Numbered from the stretch's first letter, positions 7,904-16,603 are shown. The stretch is 64,000 nt of DNA from Thalassospira lohafexi (GCF_002844275.1 NZ_NXGX01000011.1:25848-89847); one strand, 5' to 3'. A program made the numbers and translations. Notes: generated by a model from the letters alone, not told the origin.

Positions 7904-8233
7904 ATGAAACGAACAGACATTATCGTGGCTGGGGCATTTGCTCTGGGACTGGCTGCCATGCATCCGGGAGGTCTTCTTCCGACTGCGGCACAAGCAGCCA
8001 GTGCCACATCGCAGGCTGAACAAACAACCGTTTTCGACATCGAAAACATGACCTGTGCCCTGTGTCCGGTAACGGTTAAAACCGCGATGGAAGCTGTCAC
8101 CGGCGTAGCGGCAGTCGAGATCAATCTCGATGCCAAAACCGCAACGGTCATCTTCGATCCATCCGTTGCCAGCAGCGAAACCATTGGGACCGCTTCGACA
8201 AATGCCGGTTATCCGGCCAAGGCACGGGATTAA
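7904..8233 (+). CDS. merP: periplasmic mercury-binding protein MerP
   Basis: This 109-residue protein has a signal peptide (cleavage near AQAAS) and an HMA domain with the metal motif MTCALC (about residues 46-51). It scavenges periplasmic Hg(II) and hands it to MerT. The ATG at 7904 follows AGGAGAAA. It is 11 bases after merT and 3 bases before merF. Confidence 0.93.
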   Translation: MKRTDIIVAGAFALGLAAMHPGGLLPTAAQAASATSQAEQTTVFDIENMTCALCPVTVKTAMEAVTGVAAVEINLDAKTATVIFDPSVASSETIGTASTNAGYPAKARD

Positions 8234-8236
8234 ATA

Positions 8237-8488
8237 ATGCGTGGCAACACCATTTTCAAAACCGGGGTGGTCGGAACAATTTTTGCTGTGATTTGCTGTT
8301 TCACACCAATCCTTGTTGTCACGTTCGGGGCCCTTGGACTCTCGGCATGGCTGGGCTGGATAGACTATGTCCTCATACCCGGATTACTCCTGTTCATTGC
8401 CCTGGCACTTTACGGCTACCGGCAACGAGCCCGTGCGCGCGCTTGCTGCGAGACCGATACACAACCAACCACCCGGAAAGGAAAATAA
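8237..8488 (+). CDS. merF: mercury transporter MerF
   Basis: This 83-residue protein has two membrane helices and two vicinal Cys pairs: VICCFTP at helix 1 and RACCETD after helix 2. This is the MerF pattern, a compact alternative Hg(II) importer. It lies between merP and merA with almost no spacing, so it is in the same transcript. Confidence 0.9.
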   Translation: MRGNTIFKTGVVGTIFAVICCFTPILVVTFGALGLSAWLGWIDYVLIPGLLLFIALALYGYRQRARARACCETDTQPTTRKGK

Positions 8489-8489
8489 T

Positions 8490-9911
8490 ATGAACAATTG
8501 TTGTTCGACCGACAAACAGGAATATGACCTTGCTGTCATCGGCGCGGGTTCGGCCGGTTTTTCGGCGGCGATTACGGCCGCTGAACAGGGCGCAAGGGTC
8601 GCACTTATCGGCAAGGGAATGATTGGCGGCACATGCGTCAATGTCGGGTGTGTGCCTTCCAAAACCATGATCCGTGCCGCAGAGGCGGTGCATGGTACAG
8701 GGGCCGCTGCGCGTTTTCCCGGCCTCTCCGGAAACGCTCATGTCGCTGACTGGCAGTCCCTGATCAAGGCTAAAGAGGATCTGGTTTCCGGTTTGCGTCA
8801 GAAGAAATACATCGATCTGCTGCCCGAATATGATGGCATCGATTATCTCGAAGGGGCTGTTGTATTTAATGACACCGGTCTTCTGCTTGACGGCAAAAAG
8901 CTTGTTGCAAGAAAGACAATCATTGCAACCGGCACATCCCCGTCATTTCCCGATATTCCAGGCATTGAGAATGTCCCCTGTCTGACCAGCACAACGGCAC
9001 TTGAACTTGATCAGCAGCCACGATCACTTCTCGTGATTGGCGGCGGATATATCGGTTGTGAACTGGCTCAGATGTTTGCACGGCTCGGCAGCTCGGTTAC
9101 GCTGGTGACACGGTCACGGCTTCTTCCCGAAGCAGAACCGGAAATTGCTGCATCGCTCACTCAGGAGTTAAGGAATGAAGGGGTATCCGTTCGCACGGGC
9201 CTCACCTACGAGAGGGTTGAATGGAAGAATGATAAAACGGAACTGACCATTAACGTTGATGGCCAGGCCGAGGTTCTTTCTGCTGAACATATCCTGGTAA
9301 CGACGGGCCGTAAGTCGAATACAAACGGATTAGGACTCGAAACGGCCGGAATTGAAGTAAATTCGAATGGCGGAATTGTTGTGGACGCTTACATGCGGAC
9401 AACGCGTCTCGATGTATATGCTGCGGGCGATGTGACCGGGCGCGACCAGTTCGTTTATATGGCAGCTTATGGCGCCAAACTTGCGGCACTAAATGCCTAT
9501 AACCGTGACGAACGGACATATGACAACACAACGATGCCCTGGGTTGTCTTCACCGATCCACAAGTTGCTGGCGTAGGTCTTTCCGAGGTTCAGGCACAGA
9601 AACGGGGCTTTGTGGTCAAGACATCTGTCGTACCGCTTGATCAGGTGCCCAGATCACTTGCCGCCCGTGATACACGCGGTTTGATAAAACTCATTGCAGA
9701 TGAAGCAACTGACCGCTTGCTGGGCGCTCAGATATTGGCACCCGAGGGCTGTGACAGCATTCAGACAATGGCGCTGGCCATACGGTTTGGGATGACCGCC
9801 CAAGAACTTGGCGACACGATTTTTCCCTATCTGACCACAGTCGAGGGCCTGAAACTTGCCGCTCAGGGCTTTGCGAGAGATGTCGCCAGACTGTCCTGTT
9901 GTGCCGGGTAA
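8490..9911 (+). CDS. merA: mercuric reductase
   Basis: This 473-residue flavoprotein reduces Hg(II) to volatile Hg(0) with NADPH. It has an FAD fold (AVIGAGSAGFSAA), the redox disulfide GGTCVNVGCVPSK, an NAD(P) fold (VIGGGYIGCELA), the second FAD motif (YAAGDVTG) and the C-terminal Cys pair LSCCAG that receives Hg. It lacks the N-terminal MerP-like domain found in many MerA proteins but has a CC pair at residues 4-5 (MNNCCS). ATG 8490 follows AAAGGAAA; an upstream in-frame start at 8367 would read through merF. Confidence 0.95.
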   Translation: MNNCCSTDKQEYDLAVIGAGSAGFSAAITAAEQGARVALIGKGMIGGTCVNVGCVPSKTMIRAAEAVHGTGAAARFPGLSGNAHVADWQSLIKAKEDLVSGLRQKKYIDLLPEYDGIDYLEGAVVFNDTGLLLDGKKLVARKTIIATGTSPSFPDIPGIENVPCLTSTTALELDQQPRSLLVIGGGYIGCELAQMFARLGSSVTLVTRSRLLPEAEPEIAASLTQELRNEGVSVRTGLTYERVEWKNDKTELTINVDGQAEVLSAEHILVTTGRKSNTNGLGLETAGIEVNSNGGIVVDAYMRTTRLDVYAAGDVTGRDQFVYMAAYGAKLAALNAYNRDERTYDNTTMPWVVFTDPQVAGVGLSEVQAQKRGFVVKTSVVPLDQVPRSLAARDTRGLIKLIADEATDRLLGAQILAPEGCDSIQTMALAIRFGMTAQELGDTIFPYLTTVEGLKLAAQGFARDVARLSCCAG

Positions 9912-9943
9912 CACCATGCGACGATGATAAGGAATTTACAAAC

Positions 9944-10813
9944 GTGACACCGGACCTGTTCAACCTGATCTTTCTTGCGCTGGGCTTGGGATTTTTGGGA
10001 TTTATCGAGCCCTGCACGATTGGCGCGCATATGCTGTTTCTCAACAGCCAGTGTGACCGTTCACTGCGCATGCGGGTTGGGGCTCTGGCTGCATTCATGC
10101 TCGCACGCCTGCTGGTCATGGGCGGTTTCGGCGGAGTGATCGTCATGCTGGGACAACGCATGATTGGACTTCAGACCGGGGCATGGCTGATCTTCGGGGC
10201 ACTCTATATGGTCATCGGAATTGTCTTCCTGTTCGGTGCAGGGGGACGGTTTCGGCGGCGTATCCGCATTGCGCCAGTCGGATGGCGGATCACGAAAAAC
10301 CCATGGGTTCAGGGCGTTGCGTTTGGCCTGAATATTCCCGCCTGCGCCGCGCCGATCCTTTTCGGCCTGATGGGGGCCGCAACCGCAACAGGCTCCGCCG
10401 CAAAGGGTTTCATTGTGATGGCGGTCTTTGCGCTGTCGTTGTCACTTCCATTGGTACCGTTTTCGGTCGTGCCGCGACTTACTTCGCTTCTTGTCGGACT
10501 TGCAGACTGGATGCGTCCGCGCCGCTGGTTGACCGGCTTTGTTTTCGTCGCCCTTGGCCTATGGTCAATCTGGTTCGGGCTATTTGTCAATCTGGCAGAC
10601 TGGGCAGAGGAAGCCGACAAAAGGTCGTATTGTTCGCAAGCCGTTCAGCTTACATGTGAATTTTCTTGGTGTGATCCTTTACCTGATTCAACAAATGTCA
10701 GCTCCAAGGGCATAAAGGGAAGTTATGTGATCGTGAACAAAACCGAATCACATACCGTCCGCAGGATCTGCCAACCGGATTTGTCGATTGTGCAATCCAC
10801 GACACAGCGCTAG
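9944..10813 (+). CDS. CcdA-like membrane protein at end of mer operon
   Basis: From the GTG at 9944 this 289-residue protein has six predicted helices and the DsbD/CcdA-type repeat with a Cys in each half (FIEPCTIGAHM and NIPACAAPILF). It may supply reductant across the membrane or transport metal; proteins of this type are found at the end of some mer operons. The GTG follows AAGGAA at 9929. After about residue 225 (LADWAEEADK) the sequence turns polar and unlike the family for 60-odd residues, as if the natural end was lost at a junction with the next block. Confidence 0.72.
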   Translation: MTPDLFNLIFLALGLGFLGFIEPCTIGAHMLFLNSQCDRSLRMRVGALAAFMLARLLVMGGFGGVIVMLGQRMIGLQTGAWLIFGALYMVIGIVFLFGAGGRFRRRIRIAPVGWRITKNPWVQGVAFGLNIPACAAPILFGLMGAATATGSAAKGFIVMAVFALSLSLPLVPFSVVPRLTSLLVGLADWMRPRRWLTGFVFVALGLWSIWFGLFVNLADWAEEADKRSYCSQAVQLTCEFSWCDPLPDSTNVSSKGIKGSYVIVNKTESHTVRRICQPDLSIVQSTTQR

Positions 10814-10881
10814 AGAAATACCATATAAATACTTTTTTGATACTTATTAAGTATCGTCTCAATTCTGGATTGTGCAATCCA
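10786..10881. promoter_or_regulatory. cluster of operator-like inverted repeats
   Basis: GATTGTGCAATC occurs at 10786-10797 and again inside the 18-base repeat CTGGATTGTGCAATCCAG at about 10865-10882. Between them is GATACTTATTAAGTATC (10839-10855), a 7-bp inverted repeat. Such paired dyads are typical of dimeric repressors, for example the GntR/FadR type. No regulator gene is adjacent. Confidence 0.5.
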
Positions 10882-11290
10882 GTTAGGGTAGGCAAACAGC
10901 GGCGCGTAACGGTCACGGGTTGAGGTTCACTCTATTCAGGTAGTCGCCGCCTACTCTTGAGCTCTCGCCCAGGAGCAGATCCCGGCAACCTCCACGGAAC
11001 CCGGCAAGCGGTTTCCGCCCTTTCGGGTAACGGCTCTCGCAATGCCGGCATAGATCGATGCGCACCAGATCGCAGATCCACATAGCTCTATAATCCATGA
11101 TCCGCATATGCGGCGCGGCTGCATTAGTGCTTTGCCCTCGGCCGTAAAGCAGAATCAGGGTCCCCGTTCGCCCCCTGGACGGGCGCGAACATCCCATATT
11201 CAGCTTGACGGCATTCACCCTTTTTAGACGACGGGAAGAAGTTGAACCGGCCAGATCGGCCAGCCAGTTGTCACTATGAGGATAAGAAAG
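10814..11290. other. intergenic stretch, probable boundary of conjugative block
   Basis: No convincing gene is seen here apart from the operator-like repeats at its left end. Minus-strand frames are open, but their protein is Arg/Cys-rich and lacks a plausible start or motif. The stretch separates the mer operon from the element genes and is the likely zone of the left junction. Confidence 0.4.
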
Positions 11291-11884
11291 ATGCATAGCG
11301 TAACAGATAGAGATATTCAGGCCGCCAAGCGTATTGCCCTTGAGTTTGATGCCGCCGTCAGGGCGAATGATGGAGATGCCGCCAATATGGCTGCGAGGGC
11401 TTTCCGTGCTCTCATTATGGAGGCCAATGGGGAGAAGGGCAGCTTTGGAAGTTTTACCGACGATGGGGCCGGAACGGTTATCACAGCAGCACTTGCGGCT
11501 GAAGCCGGAGAAGTTCCGCACTGGGGGCAGAACGGGTTGTTTGTTCTGAAAACCAACCATGGCCGAGCATTGGTCGATTTTACCTGCCCACTGGATATAT
11601 GCAGCAGCTTTGGGTTTACAGCTATCGATCTTGGTCTGCCATTTATTTCCGAGACAGGATATCGCTCTCATTTCTATATGGAATGGTCGCCACTGAGTAT
11701 TGAGGAAGTTGCCGCCGACATTTTCTGCAACTACGCAGAGGCCAAGAAAATGGCAAACATCGATATCGAATATCGGCAAAGCCGGAGCAACTCACTGCCC
11801 GAATTCGTAAAGCCTTCCTGTACAGCGTTTCAGGGCATTCCAACGCTGACCGATACCAGAGGCCAAATCGGCTTTCAGTTTTGA
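11291..11884 (+). CDS. hypothetical protein of element left end
   Basis: From the ATG at 11291 (after AGGATAAG) the product is 197 residues; an in-frame ATG also lies at 11276. It is soluble and mixed alpha/beta, with a segment YRSHFYMEWSPLSIEEVAADIFCNY near the C-terminal third. I do not recognise the family. Codon use and length argue for a real gene. Confidence 0.55.
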   Translation: MHSVTDRDIQAAKRIALEFDAAVRANDGDAANMAARAFRALIMEANGEKGSFGSFTDDGAGTVITAALAAEAGEVPHWGQNGLFVLKTNHGRALVDFTCPLDICSSFGFTAIDLGLPFISETGYRSHFYMEWSPLSIEEVAADIFCNYAEAKKMANIDIEYRQSRSNSLPEFVKPSCTAFQGIPTLTDTRGQIGFQF

Positions 11885-12032
11885 TCGGTCGGGCCGAGCA
11901 GTGGGGGAGCCATGCTTTGAAACGACAAGATGAAAAATACTCAATGCGTGACTTCCCTGCATTTACACAGTCCGACGGTCAAATCGAGTTTGTTCTTTAA
12001 GTCTCAGAGCATATTTAAACCACAGGTGACAC

Positions 12033-12272
12033 ATGACAACTCTAAATGTTTGCAATCTGCGTGAACTCATCATTGGGGGAATGTTGGAAGCTCGCAAAAA
12101 AATAAGTGCAGACTTGGAGCAGGCTACCAAAATCGAACAGCATTTCTATACTGATGACGACCGCAACACCATGCGGGAACAGCTCGCGGAATATGACGCA
12201 TTTCGTCATGAACCTGATCGCTGGTTTCGTTCGCTGGGGCGGACAATCCCGAATAAGAAACAAGAGAGCTAA
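12033..12272 (+). CDS. hypothetical protein (79 aa)
   Basis: This small, charged, largely helical protein starts at an ATG after AGGTGA. It has no membrane segment and no motif I recognise. The next gene is the convergent serine recombinase, with a palindromic terminator between them. Confidence 0.5.
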   Translation: MTTLNVCNLRELIIGGMLEARKKISADLEQATKIEQHFYTDDDRNTMREQLAEYDAFRHEPDRWFRSLGRTIPNKKQES

Positions 12273-12323
12273 GTCTGTATCAGGAATGCATTGGATCGAA
12301 CGCTCTAAGCCACGTGATAGAAC

Positions 12324-12353
12324 CGGCAGAATTCTGCCGTTTCTATTTCTTTT
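12324..12353 (+). terminator. palindromic terminator between convergent genes
   Basis: The perfect 16-bp palindrome CGGCAGAATTCTGCCG (12324-12339) is followed by TTTCTATTTCTTTT. It lies after the 79-residue gene and at the end of the convergent recombinase gene. Confidence 0.5.
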
Positions 12354-13953
12354 GTCCAAGCACACGCACCATAGCGGGAAAGTCATATTCGATCACGCAT
12401 GTACGATAGCAATGATCACTCAGAGCATCCCATTTGGCATGTATGTAATAGAGCTTCATTGTATGTCGCAACTGGGTGACGGCTTCAGGGTCTCGCGTCC
12501 ACACCAGCAACTTATCAATTAACCGAAGAAACCGTTCATGGATTTCCTTGATGTTCGTAGGACGCGAGATTTCCTTGAGTTTTCGCTTTTCCCTGTCAAT
12601 TTCGAGGCGGATCAACCGAACCTCTTCTGCGTTATCCTCAAGCCAAGCATTTCCATTCAACAAATCAAGGCTATTTAGTATGTGTTCTGCCCGATCACGT
12701 AGCCCCTTAAGTCTGACTTCAGCGGTCTGGATGCGTTTGTTGACGCGCTCACGCTTTTCGACCATTTCGTCACTGTCATAGAACTGCGCAATGTCAGAAG
12801 TTTTGAGGCGTTGTGCTTCGCGTAGGACGACATCGATCAACTGATCATAGGGAACAGACCTATGCGGGCAATTGGGGTTACTACAGGAATAGTGATGTGC
12901 CCAGTGTGCTCCGATCTTTGTGCCGTGTTCTGCGCATCTGAGGCGGCCAGCAAAGACTGCTGTAACGCGCTCTCTTGTTTTAATCTGCCGCTCACGCCAA
13001 CTACGATTGAGATTCTTGTGAAGCTGCTTGGTCTCTTCAGGTGACCGCAACTTGACCATTTCCCGATACTCGTTCGCTTTGCTTGAGCGCTCATCAAGCA
13101 TTGACTGTACTTCATCAAAAACCTGATCATCGACAATTTGAAGTTCCGGGATCGGAACACGCACCCATTCATCCTCAGGGCGAACCACAGGCACTTTACG
13201 CCCCGTCGATGGGTTCTTTCGGTAGTGAAGTTTGTTGAATGTAACAATACCCTTGTAAAGCGTGTTACGGAGCAGGCCCGTTTTGCGGGATCGCGTGCCG
13301 ACAAGGGTTGTTGAGTTCCATTTACCGCCGTTTGGCGATGCTATACTTTCCGCATCCAACTCTTCACAGATGTATTTAAGCTTGTTGCCCGATTGATAGA
13401 GTTCAAAAATTTTCCGAACGGTTGCCGCCTCAGATTCAATGATCTGGCGCTTGCCCCGTATCGGTTCCCCACGTTCATCAAATGTACGGACGAGTTCATA
13501 TCCATATGTGTTGCCACCGGGAACGCCACCACGCAGGACGGCCGAGACAACACCGCGATGGGTTTTGTCTGACAAATCCTTGAGATACAGAGCATTCATT
13601 GTACCCTTCAGGCCAATGTGAAGTTCGTTGATAATGCCCTCAGAAATGGTTTCGACTTCAATGCCAACGAAACCCATTTTTTTGAAGAAGTTTGCTACGT
13701 CCCCCTGGTCTCGACTGATACGCGACAGATCTTCGCAAACAATCCGGTCAAATCGGTTGTCGAACGCGCCCATAAGCAAACTTGATATGCCCGGTCTGCT
13801 ATCCATGTGAGCACCAGACATAGCTTCGTCGTAATACACGTCAATCACATGGTATTTCTGAGCAGAGCAATGCCCTTCACATCTCACTATTTGATCTTGC
13901 GTACTGGTTGTTTGGCGGTCTGTAGAATGACGTGCGTAGATCGCAACTCTCAC
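12343..13953 (-). CDS. large serine recombinase (integrase)
   Basis: This 536-residue protein has an N-terminal resolvase catalytic domain (about residues 1-145) with nucleophile Ser10 in YARHSTDRQ and the SRISRD motif. A recombinase domain follows (VSAVLRGGVPGGNTYGYELV, about 155-260). A zinc ribbon has C-x4-C spacing around residues 365-375 (YSCSNPNC). A Leu-rich coiled coil (about 400-475) completes the C-terminal part. Enzymes of this class integrate and excise phages and conjugative elements at short att sites. It probably serves the adjacent conjugative block; the att sites could not be fixed by reading. Confidence 0.88.
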   Translation of the reverse strand: MRVAIYARHSTDRQTTSTQDQIVRCEGHCSAQKYHVIDVYYDEAMSGAHMDSRPGISSLLMGAFDNRFDRIVCEDLSRISRDQGDVANFFKKMGFVGIEVETISEGIINELHIGLKGTMNALYLKDLSDKTHRGVVSAVLRGGVPGGNTYGYELVRTFDERGEPIRGKRQIIESEAATVRKIFELYQSGNKLKYICEELDAESIASPNGGKWNSTTLVGTRSRKTGLLRNTLYKGIVTFNKLHYRKNPSTGRKVPVVRPEDEWVRVPIPELQIVDDQVFDEVQSMLDERSSKANEYREMVKLRSPEETKQLHKNLNRSWRERQIKTRERVTAVFAGRLRCAEHGTKIGAHWAHHYSCSNPNCPHRSVPYDQLIDVVLREAQRLKTSDIAQFYDSDEMVEKRERVNKRIQTAEVRLKGLRDRAEHILNSLDLLNGNAWLEDNAEEVRLIRLEIDREKRKLKEISRPTNIKEIHERFLRLIDKLLVWTRDPEAVTQLRHTMKLYYIHAKWDALSDHCYRTCVIEYDFPAMVRVLGQKK

Positions 13954-13975
13954 GGCATACCCTGTCTGAAATTGG

Positions 13976-14239
13976 TCAATGGATTGAGCTGCCCGGGTCT
14001 TTCTTTATCACTCTATGACGCCACGCGTACATTCGGGCTGGGGGCAATTGCTGATCGCCACTAGCCGTCGTCACAATGTGGGTACCCTTTTCATCTTCGT
14101 CGAACAAACGTGGCCCTTTGTCGGCATCTCTGTATCCAAGGAATTTACAAACATCGGTTCCGACAACCCATAACGGACCATCGATTTCAACATCTCGAAA
14201 CACTACGTTTTTGAAACTAAAGGTGATGATACCGCTCAT
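13976..14239 (-). CDS. truncated BRO-N domain protein
   Basis: The 87-residue product begins like a BRO family N-terminal domain (ITFSFKNVVFRDVEIDGPLWVVGTDVCKFLGYRD, then DEDEKG). It loses similarity after about residue 65, where the domain normally continues for 40 or more residues. The tail (PPARMYAWRHRVIKK) seems unrelated. It ends 22 bases from the recombinase start, so it is probably a remnant of a gene like the intact BRO-N gene at 14626. Function as a regulator is doubtful. Confidence 0.6.
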   Translation of the reverse strand: MSGIITFSFKNVVFRDVEIDGPLWVVGTDVCKFLGYRDADKGPRLFDEDEKGTHIVTTASGDQQLPPARMYAWRHRVIKKDPGSSIH

Positions 14240-14389
14240 TTATCGGCCCTCATGAAAGCACAACTTGAGAGTGAATATAGAATTCGAACTATGTTGATAA
14301 GCCACAGCGGAATCGGATGTGCAAGCAATATGTGACCGGAGTGTGACTTGCCCAAAAATGGCCGTTGGACAAGGGGTTGGCGGGTTTCT

Positions 14390-14442
14390 GCGAGTTTGCA
14401 GGAGTTCGCAAGAGTGTGCAGGAGTTTGCAGAACTTCGCACA
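14390..14442 (+). repeat. phased 10-bp direct repeats beside oriT
   Basis: Five near-copies of GCAGGAGTTT follow one another at exact 10-base steps (GCGAGTTT, GCAGGAGTTC, GCAAGAGTGT, GCAGGAGTTT, GCAGAACTTC). One helical turn per unit suggests side-by-side binding of a protein on one DNA face, perhaps TraK or another relaxosome factor. No gene overlaps them. Confidence 0.75.
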
Positions 14443-14493
14443 ACTTTGACCTGTCGTTTCTTGGGCAGGATAGGTTAGGTGATATCACCTAAC
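14390..14493 (-). other. oriT: candidate IncP-like origin of transfer (oriT)
   Basis: Read on the minus strand, the perfect palindrome GTTAGGTGATATCACCTAAC (14493-14474) runs straight into CTATCCTG/CCC. The nic core TATCCTG occupies 14472-14466, with the expected cut between 14466 and 14465. RP4 has CTATCCTG/CCC at nic, next to the inverted repeat bound by TraJ. The relaxase encoded here is TraI-like with Tyr22 and a TraJ-like partner, which fits. Phased 10-bp repeats follow. The site lies in a 386-base gap between the two BRO-N genes. Confidence 0.78.
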
Positions 14494-14625
14494 GATCATT
14501 CCATGACCCTCCTGCCTTATTCGCATGGCAAGCCATGCTCAACGGGTAAAAAGGAACTGACATAAAGCACCTTCCCACATATCATTAACTACAGGTGCAG
14601 TTTGAAATGATAGAGGTACAGAGCA

Positions 14626-15405
14626 ATGACTGAGATCATCCCGTTTAGCTTTGAAGGTGCTGAAATCCGCACGGTTTATAGGAATGATGATCCGTGGTTC
14701 GTCGCCATGGATATTTGTGAGGCGTTGGGAATTGCGAATTCGCGTGATGCGATGGATCGACTAGATGATGACGAAAAAGATGAGGTCGGTTTAAGCGACG
14801 CCATCGGTCGGAAGCAGGAAATGACCGTTATCAATGAAAGCGGCCTTTACATCCTGATCCTGCGTAGCCGCAATGCTGTGAAACCCGGCACCCTACAACA
14901 TCGGTTCCGCAAATGGGTTACATCCGAGGTCCTGCCTACAATACGAAAAACCAGCCTGTACGATGCCGGGACCAGCGAGGCAGCGCCAGATTTGCAGGCA
15001 GGCACACGCAATCCTGGCTATAGGTTGTTTGAAGCCATCATTCGTCCCGATGGTAATTGGGGTAAGGTTTGGGCCGTTCCGGTCTATAGACTGGGTGACA
15101 CTGACTATTGGAATGTGCCGCTGCTACTTGAGGCATATTGCGGGTCAAGAGATTTCCCAGCGCACCTTTCTCCGCACGACTACGCTTATAATCTGATGAG
15201 GGAACTTCCTGAACTTCAGGCTGCCAGTCCGCTTTGGGTTGCACATCATTTCAATTTGAAAATCATTATTCAGGGGGCGAACGGGGGTTACGATAAACGA
15301 ACTCGTGAGTTTCTTGAGCAAATTGAGAATGCACACTTGACCGAGAAACCACTGCGTTCGGGCACCGTTGTTCATCTTCGAGATGTAACTAAACAGCCAA
15401 GCTGA
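14626..15405 (+). CDS. BRO-N domain protein, antirepressor-like
   Basis: This 259-residue protein has an N-terminal BRO domain (about residues 1-110). It shows the motifs FVAMDICEALGIANS, the DDDEKDEV acidic loop, NESGLYILILRSRN and the conserved RFRKWVTSEVLPTIRKT. The C-terminal half is unlike known antirepressor ends and includes an LDVTKQP-like basic tail. BRO-N proteins bind DNA in phages and mobile elements, often as antirepressors. It is transcribed away from the oriT region, so it may control nearby promoters. Confidence 0.82.
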   Translation: MTEIIPFSFEGAEIRTVYRNDDPWFVAMDICEALGIANSRDAMDRLDDDEKDEVGLSDAIGRKQEMTVINESGLYILILRSRNAVKPGTLQHRFRKWVTSEVLPTIRKTSLYDAGTSEAAPDLQAGTRNPGYRLFEAIIRPDGNWGKVWAVPVYRLGDTDYWNVPLLLEAYCGSRDFPAHLSPHDYAYNLMRELPELQAASPLWVAHHFNLKIIIQGANGGYDKRTREFLEQIENAHLTEKPLRSGTVVHLRDVTKQPS

Positions 15406-15466
15406 CATTACCTTGACTAGATATGTGTGCATGTGTTCTTAATGACCCTTCATTATGGAGGGGTGA

Positions 15467-16603
15467 ATGACTGAATATACTCTGGACAACAAATCGCAAA
15501 GAATACCGCTACAGCTTGACCAAGACGAGTTGGTCAAACTTGATGAGCTGGGGGCTCGGCTATCTACGACGAGAAACCAAACTATCCGTTTGTTGATACA
15601 AAGAGAGATTTCAGTTCCCCGGATTGCAATTCCAGAACCCCGTACTGGAGAGGTTTTTCGGGTAGCCCAAGGTGCATATGGTGAGACAACGGAAATCCGT
15701 ATGAAGAACGGTCGTGTTTTGCACTTCTACGTTGCTCCCTATCGCAATCGTTGTTGTATTCTGCTACTCGACCCTGAAATGACAGAGTCAGTTGGCTATC
15801 CAAACTACGATGAACTTTACGGGGATTCCGATGTTCTGGATGCTATTCTGGACTTGCGAGAGACGAAATATGATTGGGATGATCCGAGGTATCGGAACAT
15901 TTGCAAATCGCTAAACATTGACCCCGACGAGAAACGGCCACAGTTCGTCAAAGAATTCGAGCGGATTGCACGAGGGTTATCGAACCGTCAGGCTCGGTTC
16001 AGTTACATTTCCCCACATTGGGAACTGCTGCTTGATCTGGTTGACCTACTGCGATCTGACATTCAGCCGACCCTCCAAATGCTCAACAGGGCAAAAGAGA
16101 GGTTCGACACATTGTCGGCGAAGGAACGTCCAGATGTTTATAATCAGGCGTTCATCGCTGCCGAAAGTCGGAAATTGCCTTCTGAGCATCGTTTAACGAC
16201 AGATATTATATTCCTGCCGAGCTGGACTGATTGCTACTGGAATAAGCGTGTTGGCCTTTGGGAATGCAAAGAGTGTGATGATGATGGGTGGACATCGGGC
16301 CATAATCACGACTTGCATGGTGTTGCCGCATTGCCGTCAGGAAAGCTTAATGATGTTCAGGCCGTGATAGTTCAGAAACTTAAAAAGCAGGGTGTCATTT
16401 TCCTGAATGCGGGCGAAGTTCAGGATTACCTAAACAACGAGGGGGCTTACTGGGCTTGGAAAAACCTGACAATTAGGAAAGTTTTCGAAGGGCATCATGG
16501 TGCACGAAAACCAACAACGTCTGAAAAGATGAAATGGCGAATGCGTAAACCTGAAACGCCATTATATGACCGATGGTTGGGGCGACAGGAAAGAGCAGCT
16601 TGA
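15467..16603 (+). CDS. ribbon-helix-helix N-terminal protein of unknown function
   Basis: This 378-residue soluble protein follows a strong ribosome site (GGAGGGG). Residues about 10-48 resemble a ribbon-helix-helix DNA-binding unit (RIPLQLDQDELVKLDELGARLSTTRNQTIRLLI), like that of MetJ/CopG-type relaxosome proteins. The rest holds an acidic middle and a segment with WECKECDDDGWTSGHNHD that could bind a metal. I do not recognise the remainder. It may bind element DNA. Confidence 0.6.
   Translation: MTEYTLDNKSQRIPLQLDQDELVKLDELGARLSTTRNQTIRLLIQREISVPRIAIPEPRTGEVFRVAQGAYGETTEIRMKNGRVLHFYVAPYRNRCCILLLDPEMTESVGYPNYDELYGDSDVLDAILDLRETKYDWDDPRYRNICKSLNIDPDEKRPQFVKEFERIARGLSNRQARFSYISPHWELLLDLVDLLRSDIQPTLQMLNRAKERFDTLSAKERPDVYNQAFIAAESRKLPSEHRLTTDIIFLPSWTDCYWNKRVGLWECKECDDDGWTSGHNHDLHGVAALPSGKLNDVQAVIVQKLKKQGVIFLNAGEVQDYLNNEGAYWAWKNLTIRKVFEGHHGARKPTTSEKMKWRMRKPETPLYDRWLGRQERAA

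Noticed and set aside
10913..11779. Minus-strand frame of 288 residues over the left intergenic stretch
   Set aside because: Most of it is antisense to the better supported gene at 11291. The remainder is Arg/Cys-rich with no clear start.
14390..14442. CRISPR array
   Set aside because: The units are 10 bases, directly adjacent and without spacers, and no cas genes are present.
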